Shown here: in pieces, positions 24,027 to 34,068 of the stretch
Position numbering within the stretch: the stretch's first letter is position 1
Layout: each line of letters starts with the position of its first letter
DNA from: Spongospora subterranea f. sp. subterranea
Taxonomy: Eukaryota > Endomyxa: Phytomyxea > Phytomyxea > Plasmodiophorida
Length of the DNA stretch: 64,000 nucleotides
Reading direction: 5' to 3'
Assembly: GCA_049724395.1 (NCBI GenBank)
Contig: JAUGWO010000033.1
Span: 62,001-126,000 of the forward strand
Program-made: the position numbers and the translations under genes
Notes under the pieces: generated by a model
Databases searched by the model: none
What the model was told of the DNA's origin: nothing
Seen by the model: the letters and a program-made list of their open reading frames with translations, nothing else

Positions 24027-24600
24027 TTGCCGCCCTTTGTTTATCCGTCGCCAATGACATTATCAGTTTTCGTTGATGAAACCGCACCGATTCACCAGGG
24101 TTGGTATGGACTCAAAGAGCCGATTGTCTGCTACAGGTCTTCAGGAATGTCATCTCTCGCACTCAAGAACTTGTTCCGATTAGAGGAAGGGTTAGACTCA
24201 GTGAAAGAGTATATAGCAATGGTCGAAACCTGGTGTCAATAATGTCAATGGCGGTGCATTAAAACAGGCGACAGTTAGTGATTCTCTCTTGGCAATCATC
24301 ATTCTCATGGGTGAAAATGACAGTTATTCCCATGTTGTTCCATTAACGCCAGCCCTTCAGGATATTTCGGCGGAATCTGTGTCAGCGATTCCAATGCGCA
24401 ATGAGAATCGCCATTCCACCCAACCAATGGAGGATCTGCTGACAGGCAATATGAAGACCATATTCACAGCCCCTAAGAGCCGAACTGAACAATCTCCGCT
24501 CTCGCGATAAAAGCTTCTGTAGATGGTCAAAACAGAAATGTTATTTGTTCCGGCTCTACAACCCTTACCCAGAATTACGTCCCAAGGTGAGATCATCCGA
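24027..24600 (+). mobile_element. Ty1/copia-like gag fragment (fossil)
   Basis: Short coding-like pieces here resemble the gag-like region of copia-type LTR retrotransposons: EEGLDSVKEYIAMVETWC followed by SDSLLAIIILMGENDSYSH, comparable to the family pattern in which a V.EYI helix is followed by LL..LP.SY. No pol region, LTR or primer-binding site is visible. It is a broken, partial remnant. Part of it is duplicated in inverted orientation at 24722-24897. The family assignment rests on a short similarity and is tentative. Confidence 0.4.
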
Positions 24601-24897
24601 ATCTAAATCAGTCAAATTCAATGTTTACTCTGATTCGTCTGGCATTGGAACCTGTAGCAAGTGCTGGTTGACCGACTGTTGATGTAGTAAACCACATCAC
24701 AAATATCGTATACCGATTGCCCCGAAATATCCTGAAGACTGGCCGTCTATGGAATGAACAACATGGGAATAACTGTCATTTACACCCATGAGAATGATGA
24801 TTGCCAAGAGAGAATCACTAACTGTCGCCTGTTTTAATGCACCGCCATTGACATTATTCACACCAGGTTTCGACTATTGCTATATACTCTTTCACTG
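24202..24897. repeat. Long inverted repeat, 170-bp arms
   Basis: Arms 24202-24370 and 24722-24897 are reverse complements at roughly 90-95% identity by eye, separated by about 350 bp. Shared words include gtgcattaaaacaggcgaca and its complement. The left arm lies inside the copia-like fragment, so the right arm is a second, inverted partial copy. The high identity means the duplication is younger than the decay of the element itself. Confidence 0.88.
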
Positions 24898-25049
24898 CCG
24901 TATGCCCTTGATGACGACGAAAAAGACAATTCTTCGTTGGGAGTGAGATTGGGTGATAATAGTATCGTTCAAACAGGTGCTGGTTTCTTTCAAGGTCTAA
25001 TGACATCGCTCGACCGATGGAGATGAGGTTTGTGGGAACGAGCACGTAC

Positions 25050-25436
25050 CTTTCATATCTTGAAGGAAGTGAATATCGTCTCTGGAGATTCTTATGAAAA
25101 TTTGGTGATCAAACTTCTCGACCGGTGTGAACGAATTTATCGCCTAATCAAAGGAAGAATTGCCCTGAGCTCAGAATGCCGATAACACCCGTGGGCAAAA
25201 ACTGCTGCCTAATAGCCCCGCTGAACCGCAAAATATACAACCGGTTTCGACATATTGCCACATCTCAACAGTAGTCCACAGGGCGTCATCAAGATCAAGG
25301 TTAATCTGAATATTGTGAACTCGATTCATGTTGAGAGAGCCATTGCTTTGTGAATCCTGTTAGTGATATCGTTTAACTGTGTTCGGATGGGCCTCGCGTC
25401 GCGACCAGAGCTATATCAGAAGTGATTCGTTGCGAT
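25050..25436. repeat. Dispersed repeat, copy B
   Basis: Second copy of the sequence at 14845-15298, same orientation, about 10 kb away. The core around 25160-25320 is almost unchanged, while the left flank shows substitutions and small deletions. The two copies share their approximate left and right limits, as expected for an interspersed element. It adjoins the inverted-repeat area to its left, so 24.0-25.8 kb is a cluster of repeated DNA. Confidence 0.85.
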
Positions 25437-25608
25437 GTGGAGGGGATGGAGGTCTTGTGTGTGGTGGTGACACGTCATTCAGCTAGAGGTCGTGCAGGAG
25501 GATTGTATGGGGGCAGTATCTGCTCAAGCGTCGAGGGATCACTGCACTTGTGAGTCGAGATTGGAGTTGGAACGAGAGTTGTTTCGTGGCGGCTGTGGTG
25601 AAAGAGGT

Positions 25609-25809
25609 ACGTGCTCAGTGCTGCTGAAGTAGTTGGAAGGGAGTGCTTCATTGGCAGTGATATTTCGTCGAAGCTCCGGGTGTTGATGCCAAGCTATGGG
25701 CGTCGTCGTACGCATTGCTGTTGTTGGAGCTGCATCGTGAGCGGAATGAACAACGATTACGCCCAATAAATCACTCCCTTCTCAACTACTTCAGCAGCAT
25801 TGAACACGT
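25609..25809. repeat. Inverted repeat, 37-bp arms
   Basis: Arms 25609-25645 and 25772-25809 are reverse complements with few mismatches (shared core gctgctgaagtagtt), separated by 126 bp. Both strands therefore show related short frames containing NYFSS.EHV. The structure could extrude as a stem of about 37 bp. No coding function is assigned. Confidence 0.8.
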
Positions 25810-25981
25810 TGATCACATGTTTATAATTGATACATTCACCTTATCACACATCGATCAGTTCGATACGTCCTCGCTTCACCGATCAGTTCTGTTCAATCTC
25901 GCTGATCATTTCAGTGCAGCAGATAGCGTCCTATCACCAAATACCCTCCAATTTCCAATAACAAGCAGAAGGTGTTAACGC

Positions 25982-26833
25982 ATTCTGATGAGGAGCTTTG
26001 ATATAAACAACAGACCGTTATTATGCAGAATTGTGAAGTAGTTTAAAGTGAAGAAAACTATATAATATACGATTATTATTTCAATTCAGAAACTGGTTTA
26101 CAGTCTGCCCAAGATTGATACCCTAAATTAAACTCAGATCACCCCAAAATAACACTAAAAGAGGTAAAGGAGTGTCCAAAACACGAAGAGACATATGGAG
26201 TGAACAGGAAAGTGTTTACAAAATCCACTCATGTTCACCAAAATACAAGCGCTACGATTGGGTAATGGGACACCAAAACAACCTATAGCGGTCATTGTTT
26301 CGTGCAATGGCCTCAATCCGCCCATCCCTGAGTTGCCTCCACAAGCACTTCTCCCCTAAACCACCCATTCGGGAGCTCCGACAGTTTTCCACGCCCAATG
26401 CATGCATGTAATACTTTGAGCCAACAAGGGCAGCATACTTCATTGGATAAATCCAACAATGCGATGTGGATCATGGGGCTGACAAGAACGTTGCTGTCGC
26501 AAATCTCATACCCTGCTCCATATAAAGACTCGCAAAGAGGATGAACATACAGCGGTGGCCGGGCGATCCCCGGTTTCAATTGGCCTGCGACAGCGATCAA
26601 ACGGGTGACGTGATGGCATCGTCATGTTGAACATCCCGTTGTCACTTGGTCAGCGCGGTGGAGATGTTCTTACCAGGACGTTGATATTTATATGAGTGGT
26701 TCCCCTAACCGCAACCCGTTCAACCGGATAATCGTCACCATTCCAGATCAAATCTGCTTCCGATTGTACAATACAACAACACAATTTATAGAGAGAATTT
26801 GCTACAGGCGCACTGCTCTGTAGGTTTAGGAAT
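25982..26833. other. Region with one weak minus-strand open frame
   Basis: Mostly non-coding, A/T-rich at 26030-26250. A minus frame 26600-26313 (IAVAGQLKPGIARPPLYVH...) and an overlapping minus frame 26443-26252 are open, but I could not connect them through introns or recognise a family. They may be exons of an unknown gene or chance frames. Confidence 0.25.
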
Positions 26834-27851
26834 CTATTTATTTAACTGGGGCGAATAGCAGGTTTTCTTACTAGGCTCTGAAGGTGATTTAGCGCAAAGT
26901 GGTCGTTTTTTGGACATATTTGTGGTAGGAACAGAAGATCCAGTCAACTTGACAGTGCCGTCGTCCAATATTGTTGTAGAAGGGACATTCTCCTGTTCGG
27001 CTCCATCCTCCTTCTTGGCCTTGCGGTTCGGCTTTCGCCTGGGCTTGGCGGGCACACGCTTTAGGAAAAGGGGCTCGGACAGCTGTGCGACAACGACCGG
27101 AGGGCTGGCGGTACCAACAGGGGCAGGGATTGACTGTTGTTCGGCTTGGATTCTGAGCGACTTCACTATCTCTTGTCGTTGAACAAATTGCCTCAGCTCT
27201 TCTCGCTCAAGGGTGGTCATCACCTGACAATCATTGAAGTCGGTGAAACTGGACAAGAATTGATTTTGAACTTGGGGAAAAGCTAAAAACGCCGAGGAGA
27301 AATTGAGAAATTGTTGGGGATTACCATATCGATTTCATGCACTGGGTTGGGATAACCTTGGGTCGATCGTCGAACAGTATCGTGCGATCGAGGAAGGTTA
27401 TCTTCGTCGGATAATCCCATGCCAGGCTCCCAGCAGTCCCGAATCTGAACAACGTGGCGGCGATCAATGTCTGCAATTGAGACGACAACTATGTCATACT
27501 CTTGGCTACCTCTATATTGGGTAGAGTAATACATTGACCACCGCTGGGCGATTCCGAGTTTGTCAGAGGGTAAAGCGGAACAATATCGTCCTCTAGAGCT
27601 CCGGTCAGATTTATCTGCAGGAGGACCCACGAACGGAATACCGAATTGGAAAGAAGAGTCGTTGAAAATCCATTGCACCGAGCTTGGGCTGTCGAGACGT
27701 GATCTTCTGTTGGATTTCGATTCGTTCGCGTTGAAACCGTCGTCGTCTAGGAACTCGCATCGATTCGCCTGCTGCCACAGGGGTCAAGCTAGGATCGCTG
27801 GAGGGAGTGCCCTGGTGATTGTACCTCGAGCAGCCGTTGAGTATGATCCAT
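26834..27851 (-). CDS. Hypothetical nuclear-type disordered protein
   Basis: Exon chain with canonical sites, mostly in phase: MDHTQRLLE (ATG at 27851), 53-nt intron, QANRCEFLDDDGFNANESK..., 65-nt intron, INLTGALEDDIVPLYPL..., further intron(s), then FPQVQNQFLSSFTDFNDCQ with LEREELRQFVQRQEIVKSL, and a basic tail (VPAKPRRKPNRKAKKEDG, SKKRPLCAKSPSEPSKK) ending at 26834. The last exon is the strongest part. The basic clusters look like nuclear localisation signals. Most of the protein is low in hydrophobic residues and likely disordered, with one short helical segment. No family recognised. The middle exons overlap open frames on the other strand, so exon ends there are uncertain. Confidence 0.45.
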
Positions 27852-27996
27852 GAACGACGCGGGTCAAAACCAGGTTGCACAGGTCTTCAACGCTTTCGAA
27901 CGAATGATGATCGTTGCAACCGGCAACTTGCGAAATAACATCGACGGTCAGCAGAAGGATAGAGACGCAGGAGCAGCCTCTGTGTTTGAATGACGA

Positions 27997-28266
27997 CTAC
28001 AATTCATTGAAGGCAGAGCTGGGAAACACAGGAACACGTGTGATCTTCCATTCACACTGACAGTCCTTCCGAACGTGATCGATCGCCGGTGGTTCGCGCA
28101 CCCACCTAGAACTCAAGAGTTGTGACTGTCGACCCAGTTGGCCAACCTGCAACCACGAGTGGTAGTACTGCAACAACTTAACTGTCGAGCATGCACGCCT
28201 GGCCAGTATGGCGCCAAATTCGAACGTTGTTTCGTGTTGAAAGACGTTGAACTTTGACGAGAACAT
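27997..28266 (-). CDS. Small hypothetical protein, about 89 residues
   Basis: Minus-strand frame from ATG 28266 (MFSSKFNVFQHETTFEFGA) to a stop at 27997. It is basic, with a helical centre (STVKLLQYYHSWLQVGQLG) and no acidic residues in the first 11 positions, so a presequence is possible. A canonical intron could also end exon 1 after SWLQ and change the tail. No family recognised. Confidence 0.35.
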   Translation of the reverse strand: MFSSKFNVFQHETTFEFGAILARRACSTVKLLQYYHSWLQVGQLGRQSQLLSSRWVREPPAIDHVRKDCQCEWKITRVPVFPSSAFNEL

Positions 28267-28354
28267 AGTTTGCGATGCGCATTAGTTTATATATTTACAC
28301 ACGAACCGAGATAACGAAAAACAACGAGCTGTACATTTTCATCTCGAACGACGA

Positions 28355-28648
28355 GTGCCATTGACAGAACGTCTCAAATGTGACAATGGACGAACAGATC
28401 ATATATTTGACCCGTTGCGATCAGCATTTGAACATGAGATCCTGAGCTATGACCGTATTGCATTTCTCTGGCCGAATTCCTCGTCCGATGGTTCGATCAA
28501 CGCGGACATGGTACGGCGGCACAGTTCCTTCAACATATCGAAGTGGAACGGAATCAACTTCGCGGCATCTTTAGGTCTGAATCGGTATCCATTAGATCAC
28601 AGCAGGAGATTGGTTCGGCGACGTGTAGACATACGTGCAAGAAGTTAA
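28355..28648 (+). CDS. Possible exon, unknown product
   Basis: A plus-strand frame of 97 codons has coding-like composition (FEHEILSYDRIAFLWPNSS, WNGINFAASLGLNRYPLDH) and ends in a basic tail. It lacks an in-frame ATG near its beginning, so if real it is an internal or last exon. No family recognised. Confidence 0.28.
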   Translation: MPLTERLKCDNGRTDHIFDPLRSAFEHEILSYDRIAFLWPNSSSDGSINADMVRRHSSFNISKWNGINFAASLGLNRYPLDHSRRLVRRRVDIRARS

Positions 28649-28805
28649 CGAATCGATTGCATCAACAGAATTTGTCGAAAACAGAACGTCATGAAATTTA
28701 ATGGTATTTACGACGACGTTTTTGAGAAATTTCTTAGCAACAGAAATGGCACCACTATCAGTAAGGAGGGCTCAGGTATTCGTATGCGAATGTCATGAAG
28801 GAACC

Positions 28806-29271
28806 TCACCTCTGTAAGTGAAGTAAATAGATATGTACTCGAATTTGATAAGCGAGCACCAACGATGGCCTGCAGTTCATCGAGACTATACAGGAAAAAT
28901 ACTGATCAGCGATCAGGAGCTGGTCAAGCTGCTGAGTCTCAATTAGAGAACGAAAGTAATCTTGGTCGAAGCTCACTCGAGATTCTCGTTCCAGTCTACC
29001 CAGGAAACACATGTTGATTGAATTAAAACTGAAAAGGATGTCGTAATGGAAATATTTCTACACATACGAATGTCTCGCTTCATGAAACCCGTTTTTGGCT
29101 AAAAACATAACCATTTGCTGTACTTGGCACCTCGTCATCGAATTGGGTAGTTTCAGAGCAGGCCCATTTGGTTCTACCATACCGAATCCTATCAATGATG
29201 ACAGATCGCCCTGGCAGGATTCTTCCAGGAATCACAGCAACAGAATGGCCATTTGTCAAGTACTGGAACAC
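28806..29271 (-). other. Two coding-like minus-strand frames, unresolved
   Basis: Frames 29271-29080 (GHSVAVIPGRILPGRSV...) and 29012-28806 (starting MCFLGRLERESRVSFDQDY) look coding and lie in the order expected for exons of one minus-strand gene, but no phase-compatible splice between them was established. Just upstream, a 26-bp direct repeat (cactctgacatggag.. at about 29270 and 29321) lies 51 bp apart. Confidence 0.25.
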
Positions 29272-29371
29272 TCTGACATGGAGAAGGCTGCACCTTCACT
29301 GTGAAACAGTGGACGGTTCTCACTTTGACATGGAGGTGGCTGCGCCATCGGCAAGGGTAGGGTCATGGTAG

Positions 29372-30538
29372 AGCCTAATAAGGTGTAGTGGTGTATTGGT
29401 GTAGAAGAACTTCGGTTGTATGTTGATTCACGAGAGGAAAGTGTTTAGCGACCGGAAGAGAGGAGTAGTTTCAAGCGATTCAGATAGACGCACATGATGA
29501 ATAGCTGTATCTGTTATCTAATGTCAATCGTTGGGAATAGTGCAATCAAAAAAGATTCTATGGGCGACGTTTGAGTGGGTTCTGCTAAGTTATGGCCATT
29601 GTGAACCAGGCCATCTCGATTTATCTCAAGACCGCCGATCTGTAATAGATACACTCAATCAAGTCGAAGAAAGACACATTCTTCTAAATACACTATTGAT
29701 ATAGAACCTGTGGTTGTATTGTTTCGATTCGCGTAAAAAATACAACTGTGGAAAACACTGTAGATCGTCACTTTGCAATTGTGTTTTTTGTCAATATCGG
29801 GGATGAAGTGCAGGTTCATCCGGTGAAGATTAAACCAGATTTGACATGAACTTTACGTATAATTTTTGACGTTCAATTCGCAAAAAACATTCTCAACCGC
29901 CCTGCTTCGTGTAATAATTTACTGGGGCTTGTCGCAGAATCGATCACCAAATCTTCGAAAGACCTGCCAGAGCCATTGGTGCACAGCCTTGTCTCACTGC
30001 ATAAATCAACTATTGTGGCGGAATCACAAACCACAATGACGCGAGGTCTTTATGTTGTGACCTCAAATATGTCGGTTGAACTCTATCTAAAGTATCTTTT
30101 CAAATTCAAAAAAGCCAATCTGCAAAACTTGCTCTATTACATTGAGAAAGGGAAAAAATAATCTGGAAAATAACCGTAATTGTTATTGAAAACTATCAAG
30201 GACACACCTTTCAATGGATTGTCTGTGAGCGCCACCTCAAGTAAAACTGGTGTAAATTCTTCATCATCTCTTGAAGAGTTTTTGAATGAAGATTACGGCT
30301 ATTTTCCAGATTGTTTGTTTTTTCCTGACACCTCTGAGTGTATGTACGGTGTTTTCCCATACCTAATAACAAAAGTGTAAGAACATTTTACACTGCCTCT
30401 TATGGGTTTACCCTGTCGAGGCAAAACTACAGTACCGTACACAACAGCACTGCTGTAATGCTGTAGCCACTTCGTTTCAGGTATGGCGCTACAGGCTGTG
30501 GGTGTAGTGTTACAGGGTAAGACAGGGCGCCATTAGGA
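29372..30538. other. A/T-rich region with weak plus-strand frames
   Basis: About 1.2 kb, richer in A/T than its surroundings. Two plus frames look coding: one ending at 30161 (...SLVSLHKSTIVAESQTT..., LYLKYLFKFKKANLQNL) and one ending at 30380 (...SSSLEEFLNEDYGYFPDC...). They could be exons of one gene, but no start or splice could be fixed. The right part, 30400-30540, is upstream sequence of the S1P lyase gene. Confidence 0.25.
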
Positions 30539-30545
30539 TATATAA
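30539..30545 (+). promoter_or_regulatory. TATA-like box upstream of S1P lyase
   Basis: The sequence tatataa lies about 55 bp before the S1P lyase ATG in otherwise GC-balanced DNA, a plausible TATA position for a short 5' UTR. No other core element is evident. Confidence 0.35.
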
Positions 30546-30600
30546 GGCAGGGACGCACCCGCCTTTACAACACAACATTTCGTTTTTTGGAGTGCTGCAA

Positions 30601-32523
30601 ATGACTTTGCACAGAACAGATGCTGCCTTTGTTGCGGTCGCTGCAATGCTCTACCAACTTATTAAGTGGATCGGCGTCTGGACCTCGATCAGGACCCGCA
30701 CGAACGAATGTCTCAAGGACGTGGATTCGTTTCAAATCGTTATTGTGACCGTTTTCATGTCGACAATTATTACATCAAATGGGCGGATTCGGCAAACATT
30801 TCGAAGGTGGCTACGTCAAGTACAAGCGAAAGGTTGCTTGAAATTAACAAAATTTGTGCTATTCAAAGTAGGTCACCTGCCTATGAAGCACGTTGTACTT
30901 CAGTCCGATTTCTCGCTAGATTGCTGGTTTGCTTCCATCAGTTCAGAAAAAAATTAGCGACGAGACTTTGAAGACAAACCAAATTTTGAAGGATGAGATG
31001 CTAAAAGAAGTTAAGAACGAGGACAATCTGTACAATCTTCCCGACAATGGAGTGTCTCAAACTCATATATTAAACAAGGTATTTTTTGATCACATTGCCT
31101 CAACGTGTGGTTTGAGCCCTTGCTTTCAGGTCAAAGATTGGTCAGAAAAGGAGCACAAGAAGTGGGACTCTGGGAAGGTTTGTTTTGAGTTTATCTGACA
31201 ATATCGATATGTTTACCATTTAAGTTATCAGGTATCAGGAGGGATTTATCACGGCAAGGACCAGTTCACTGCATTTTTATGCCAAGGTTGGTTCATGTTA
31301 TCTGGTTGCTGTCACTTTATCTCTGAGCTTGACCCTCAGTTTATTCAATGTTCGCGCTGTCCAATCCGTTGCATCCCGACGTGTTTCCATTTGTTCGGAA
31401 AATGGAATCCGAAATTGTCGCAATGACGGTGGCTCTATTCCATGGCGACCCGCAGAAATCCTGTGGGACGATTTCCAGCGGTGGCACCGAATCAATTCTA
31501 TTATCGTGTAAAGCTTATCGCGATCGGGCTCTCGAAATTTTTGGTATTACGCGTCCAGAAATGATTGCCCCGGTTACTATCCATGCTGCTTTCGAAAAGG
31601 CTGCCGAATATTTTGGAATCGACTTAATCCATGTCCCGGTCGATCCTGTGACAATGAAGGCCGACGTCGGTGCTGTTCGCAGAGCTATTACGTCTAACAC
31701 GGTCTTGATCGCCGCAAGTTCGCCTTGTTTTCCATTCGGTATCATTGATCCGATTGAGGAGCTTGCAGGCTTAGCCAGCTCCTATTCTATCGGGTTTCAT
31801 GTTGATTGTTGCCTCGGGTCATTTCTCCTTCCATTTCTGGGAGATATCGGGCATCCTTTACCAGCGTTTGATTTCTCCGTCAAGGGCGTCACGTCGATAT
31901 CGTGCGATCTGCACAAATATGGTTACGCGCCTAAAGGAATATCATGCATCATGTACAATTCTCAAGAGTTAAGGAGATTTCAATATTTTTCATCTGTTTC
32001 ATGGACTGGAGGAATTTATGCGTCTCCAACCTTGGCTGGATCGCGCCCTGGAGCATTATCTGCTGCGGCATGGGCAGCAATGGTCGCGTTGGGGAAAGAT
32101 GGGTATCGAGCCTGTGCTAGAGATATCATGATTGCCGCCCAAACTATCAAGAACGGGATCCGTGAGATTTCTGAGCTCAAACTTGTTGGCGATCCTCTGA
32201 TGAGTGTTATATCCTTCACGGCAGCTGATCCTTTATCCCTCAATATTTACAACGTCAACGAAGCCATGTCGAAGCGGGGTTGGATGTTGAACGCATTGCA
32301 AAACCCGTCCTCTGTCCATATCTGCTTGACAAATATGCATACTGGTGAAGTGGCCAGTAAATTTATTCAGGATTTGACGTCATCCGTTAGCGACGTCATC
32401 GCAAACCCAAAACATTTTTCCAATGGAAGTGCCGCGATATATGGAATGGCGTCGGCGATACCGGATGGCTCAATTGTCGACAACATTGCCAGGTCGTACA
32501 TTGATATGTTATTCATGAATTAA
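30601..32523 (+). CDS. SGPL1: Sphingosine-1-phosphate lyase
   Basis: PLP-dependent ER enzyme that cleaves phosphorylated sphingoid bases into a fatty aldehyde and phosphoethanolamine, the exit step of sphingolipid breakdown. Five exons give about 565 residues, matching the family. Exon 1 (ATG 30601) has a lumenal N terminus and one membrane segment (FQIVIVTVFMSTIITS), then LKLTKFVLF. Small exons carry LYNLPDNGVSQTHIL, VKDWSEKEHKKWDSGK and VSGGIYHGKDQFTAFLCQ. The large last exon holds FALSNPLHPDVFPFVRKME, GTISSGGTESILLSCKAYR, FHVDCCLGSFLLPFLGD, the PLP-lysine site SISCDLHKYGYAPKG, then WTGGIYASPTLAGSRPG. Introns are about 50-80 nt. Stop at 32521-32523. All catalytic landmarks are present. Confidence 0.95.
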
Positions 32524-32575
32524 AACTAATTTTATCCTTCGCAACACTTTTATCATTTAATTCAGTGGAAGCGTA

Positions 32576-32883
32576 CTATTTTTTCTTTGATGCCGAAGCA
32601 GTAGCATCTGCTTCAGCCTTCTTTTTTGCAAGGGCCGCTTCTTGTTTCTGTCTCATTATTGTAGCATCGCTGTGTTAGGAAGTCATGAAAACAGTCATCA
32701 ATAATAGCAGTTACGACATACTTCAATTGTTGTTTCCTTAGATCATTGGTTGATTTTTTTTGGGGTTTTGCATTGGCCGCTGCTCTTCTTTGTGACCTTT
32801 CCTGAAAAAAAAATGAGTGATCATAAATAAAATAAAGACGATTGCTCTACTCTATCAACATCGCGTTGGTTTCCTCTGGTCAT
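32576..32883 (-). CDS. SERF: SERF/4F5-family small basic protein
   Basis: Tiny three-exon gene. ATG at 32883 gives MTRGNQRD, then an intron rich in T before its acceptor; exon 2 encodes ERSQRRAAANAKPQKKST NDLRKQQL; after an intron of about 50 nt exon 3 encodes DATIMRQKQEAALAKKKAE and a tail ending SASKKK, with TAG at 32576-32578. The product has about 65 residues. The N-terminal TRGNQR motif, the Lys/Arg/Gln-rich body, the ND turn and the Ala/Lys helix are hallmarks of the SERF (small EDRK-rich factor, 4F5) family: highly charged disordered proteins that bind RNA and change amyloid aggregation in animals. It converges with S1P lyase, with only 52 bp between the stops. Confidence 0.8.
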
Positions 32884-33180
32884 TCCGAGCAAGTCAAACA
32901 GAACTAAACCAATTCCAACGCGATAGGTCAAAGTCGACAATCTATGGTGACCAGCTCTGGTGTCACGGTCTCACAGCTCACTGTACTCAACCCAGTCGGA
33001 GCATGACCCCTGGTTGGTGTCTTGCGACTGGTAGGGGTTGTTTGGACTACCCGTCACAGGGTACACCGGTCATGATCTAGCCAACGCCGACTGACTGTAA
33101 CAGTAATAATTAGCCATGGGGTTACAGTATGGCCCAGCCAAGGCCAAACCAAGTTTTTTGAAAAGTACATTGACATTGCT

Positions 33181-33504
33181 ATGAATCCGATCGCATCGCA
33201 CCGTAGTTCTGTCCAGCCCAAGTCCATCTGTTTTCCAATTTTTAAACGGAAACAACAGCTTGATGAGACTTTTCGCGCAATGACTGGCTTTGCTGGCCTT
33301 CAGTTGGTCTCATCCCCGTTTGGATATGCGGTTATCGCCTGGCGGTCGACGATATCGTATCCCGATCTGACCAATGATATCCTCTGTCACCGTAATGCTC
33401 TAAACCACTGGGAAATTAATGTCATCAGCAGCTGTGGCCTTCCAGAGCTGGAACAACGCGCGATCACCATTACAAATGAGGGTTCGGGAGTCTTTCTTCA
33501 TTAA
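33181..33504 (+). CDS. Hypothetical protein, 107 residues
   Basis: Single open frame from ATG 33181 (MNPIASHRSSVQPKSICFP) to a stop at 33504, with coding-like composition and a mixed alpha/beta look (FRAMTGFAGLQLVSSPFGY, NHWEINVISSCGLPELEQR). A short upstream exon is possible at 33116-33160, but its phase would use another frame. No family recognised. Confidence 0.38.
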   Translation: MNPIASHRSSVQPKSICFPIFKRKQQLDETFRAMTGFAGLQLVSSPFGYAVIAWRSTISYPDLTNDILCHRNALNHWEINVISSCGLPELEQRAITITNEGSGVFLH

Positions 33505-34068
33505 TATCGTTCATCAAAATACGAACGAGATAATAAGATATATATAATTGAGAATACAAAAAAATGTTTAAGTTCCCATTTTCAATGGCAATCGCGCGTC
33601 GTTCCAGCGCTGGAAGGCCAAGCTGCTGATGGCCCTTTGGTAATAGCAATATGTGTCAGAGAGTATCGACGTCAGTTTGACTTATTCAGAAACAAAATCA
33701 ACACGTTGACAATTATTGATATTGCTTTCCTGCTCCGAGTCCAACCCATCTGCAGAGATTTCATAGGCTAACATTCGTCGTGACGTCACCTTCTGGCATA
33801 GCTTGAGAGTCCCCCTCTTCCAGTACATCACCCTTTTGTGCACAACAATCGTGGTTTGCTTGAATGCGGGAAAACGGTCGTTGCGGCATTCGGGACCGTT
33901 CGCCGGAAATGCTGTTCACCCTAAACTGGGCGATCGGAGTAAGATGATGGATCGTAGGAATTGGCGCCCTCTCATCGATGAGAAAGAACAATATATATTC
34001 TGTGAAGTCGCTCTGCCGAAAACACTCTAAGGGAGTTGAGGTTATGTGTATTTATTGTTGAATGGCGA
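33505..34068. other. Spacer before PI3K, unresolved frames
   Basis: The part 33505-33760 shows nothing. Between 33761 and 34030 both strands are open: a plus frame ends at 34030 (...NAVHPKLGDRSKMMDRR..., EKEQYIFCEVALPKTL) and a minus frame ends at 33761. The plus frame would converge with PI3K, 38 bp apart. No family recognised and no start assigned. Confidence 0.25.

Noticed and set aside
26910-27182. Plus frame of 90 codons
   Set aside because: It is antisense to the basic tail exon of the minus-strand hypothetical gene, which has nuclear-signal composition.
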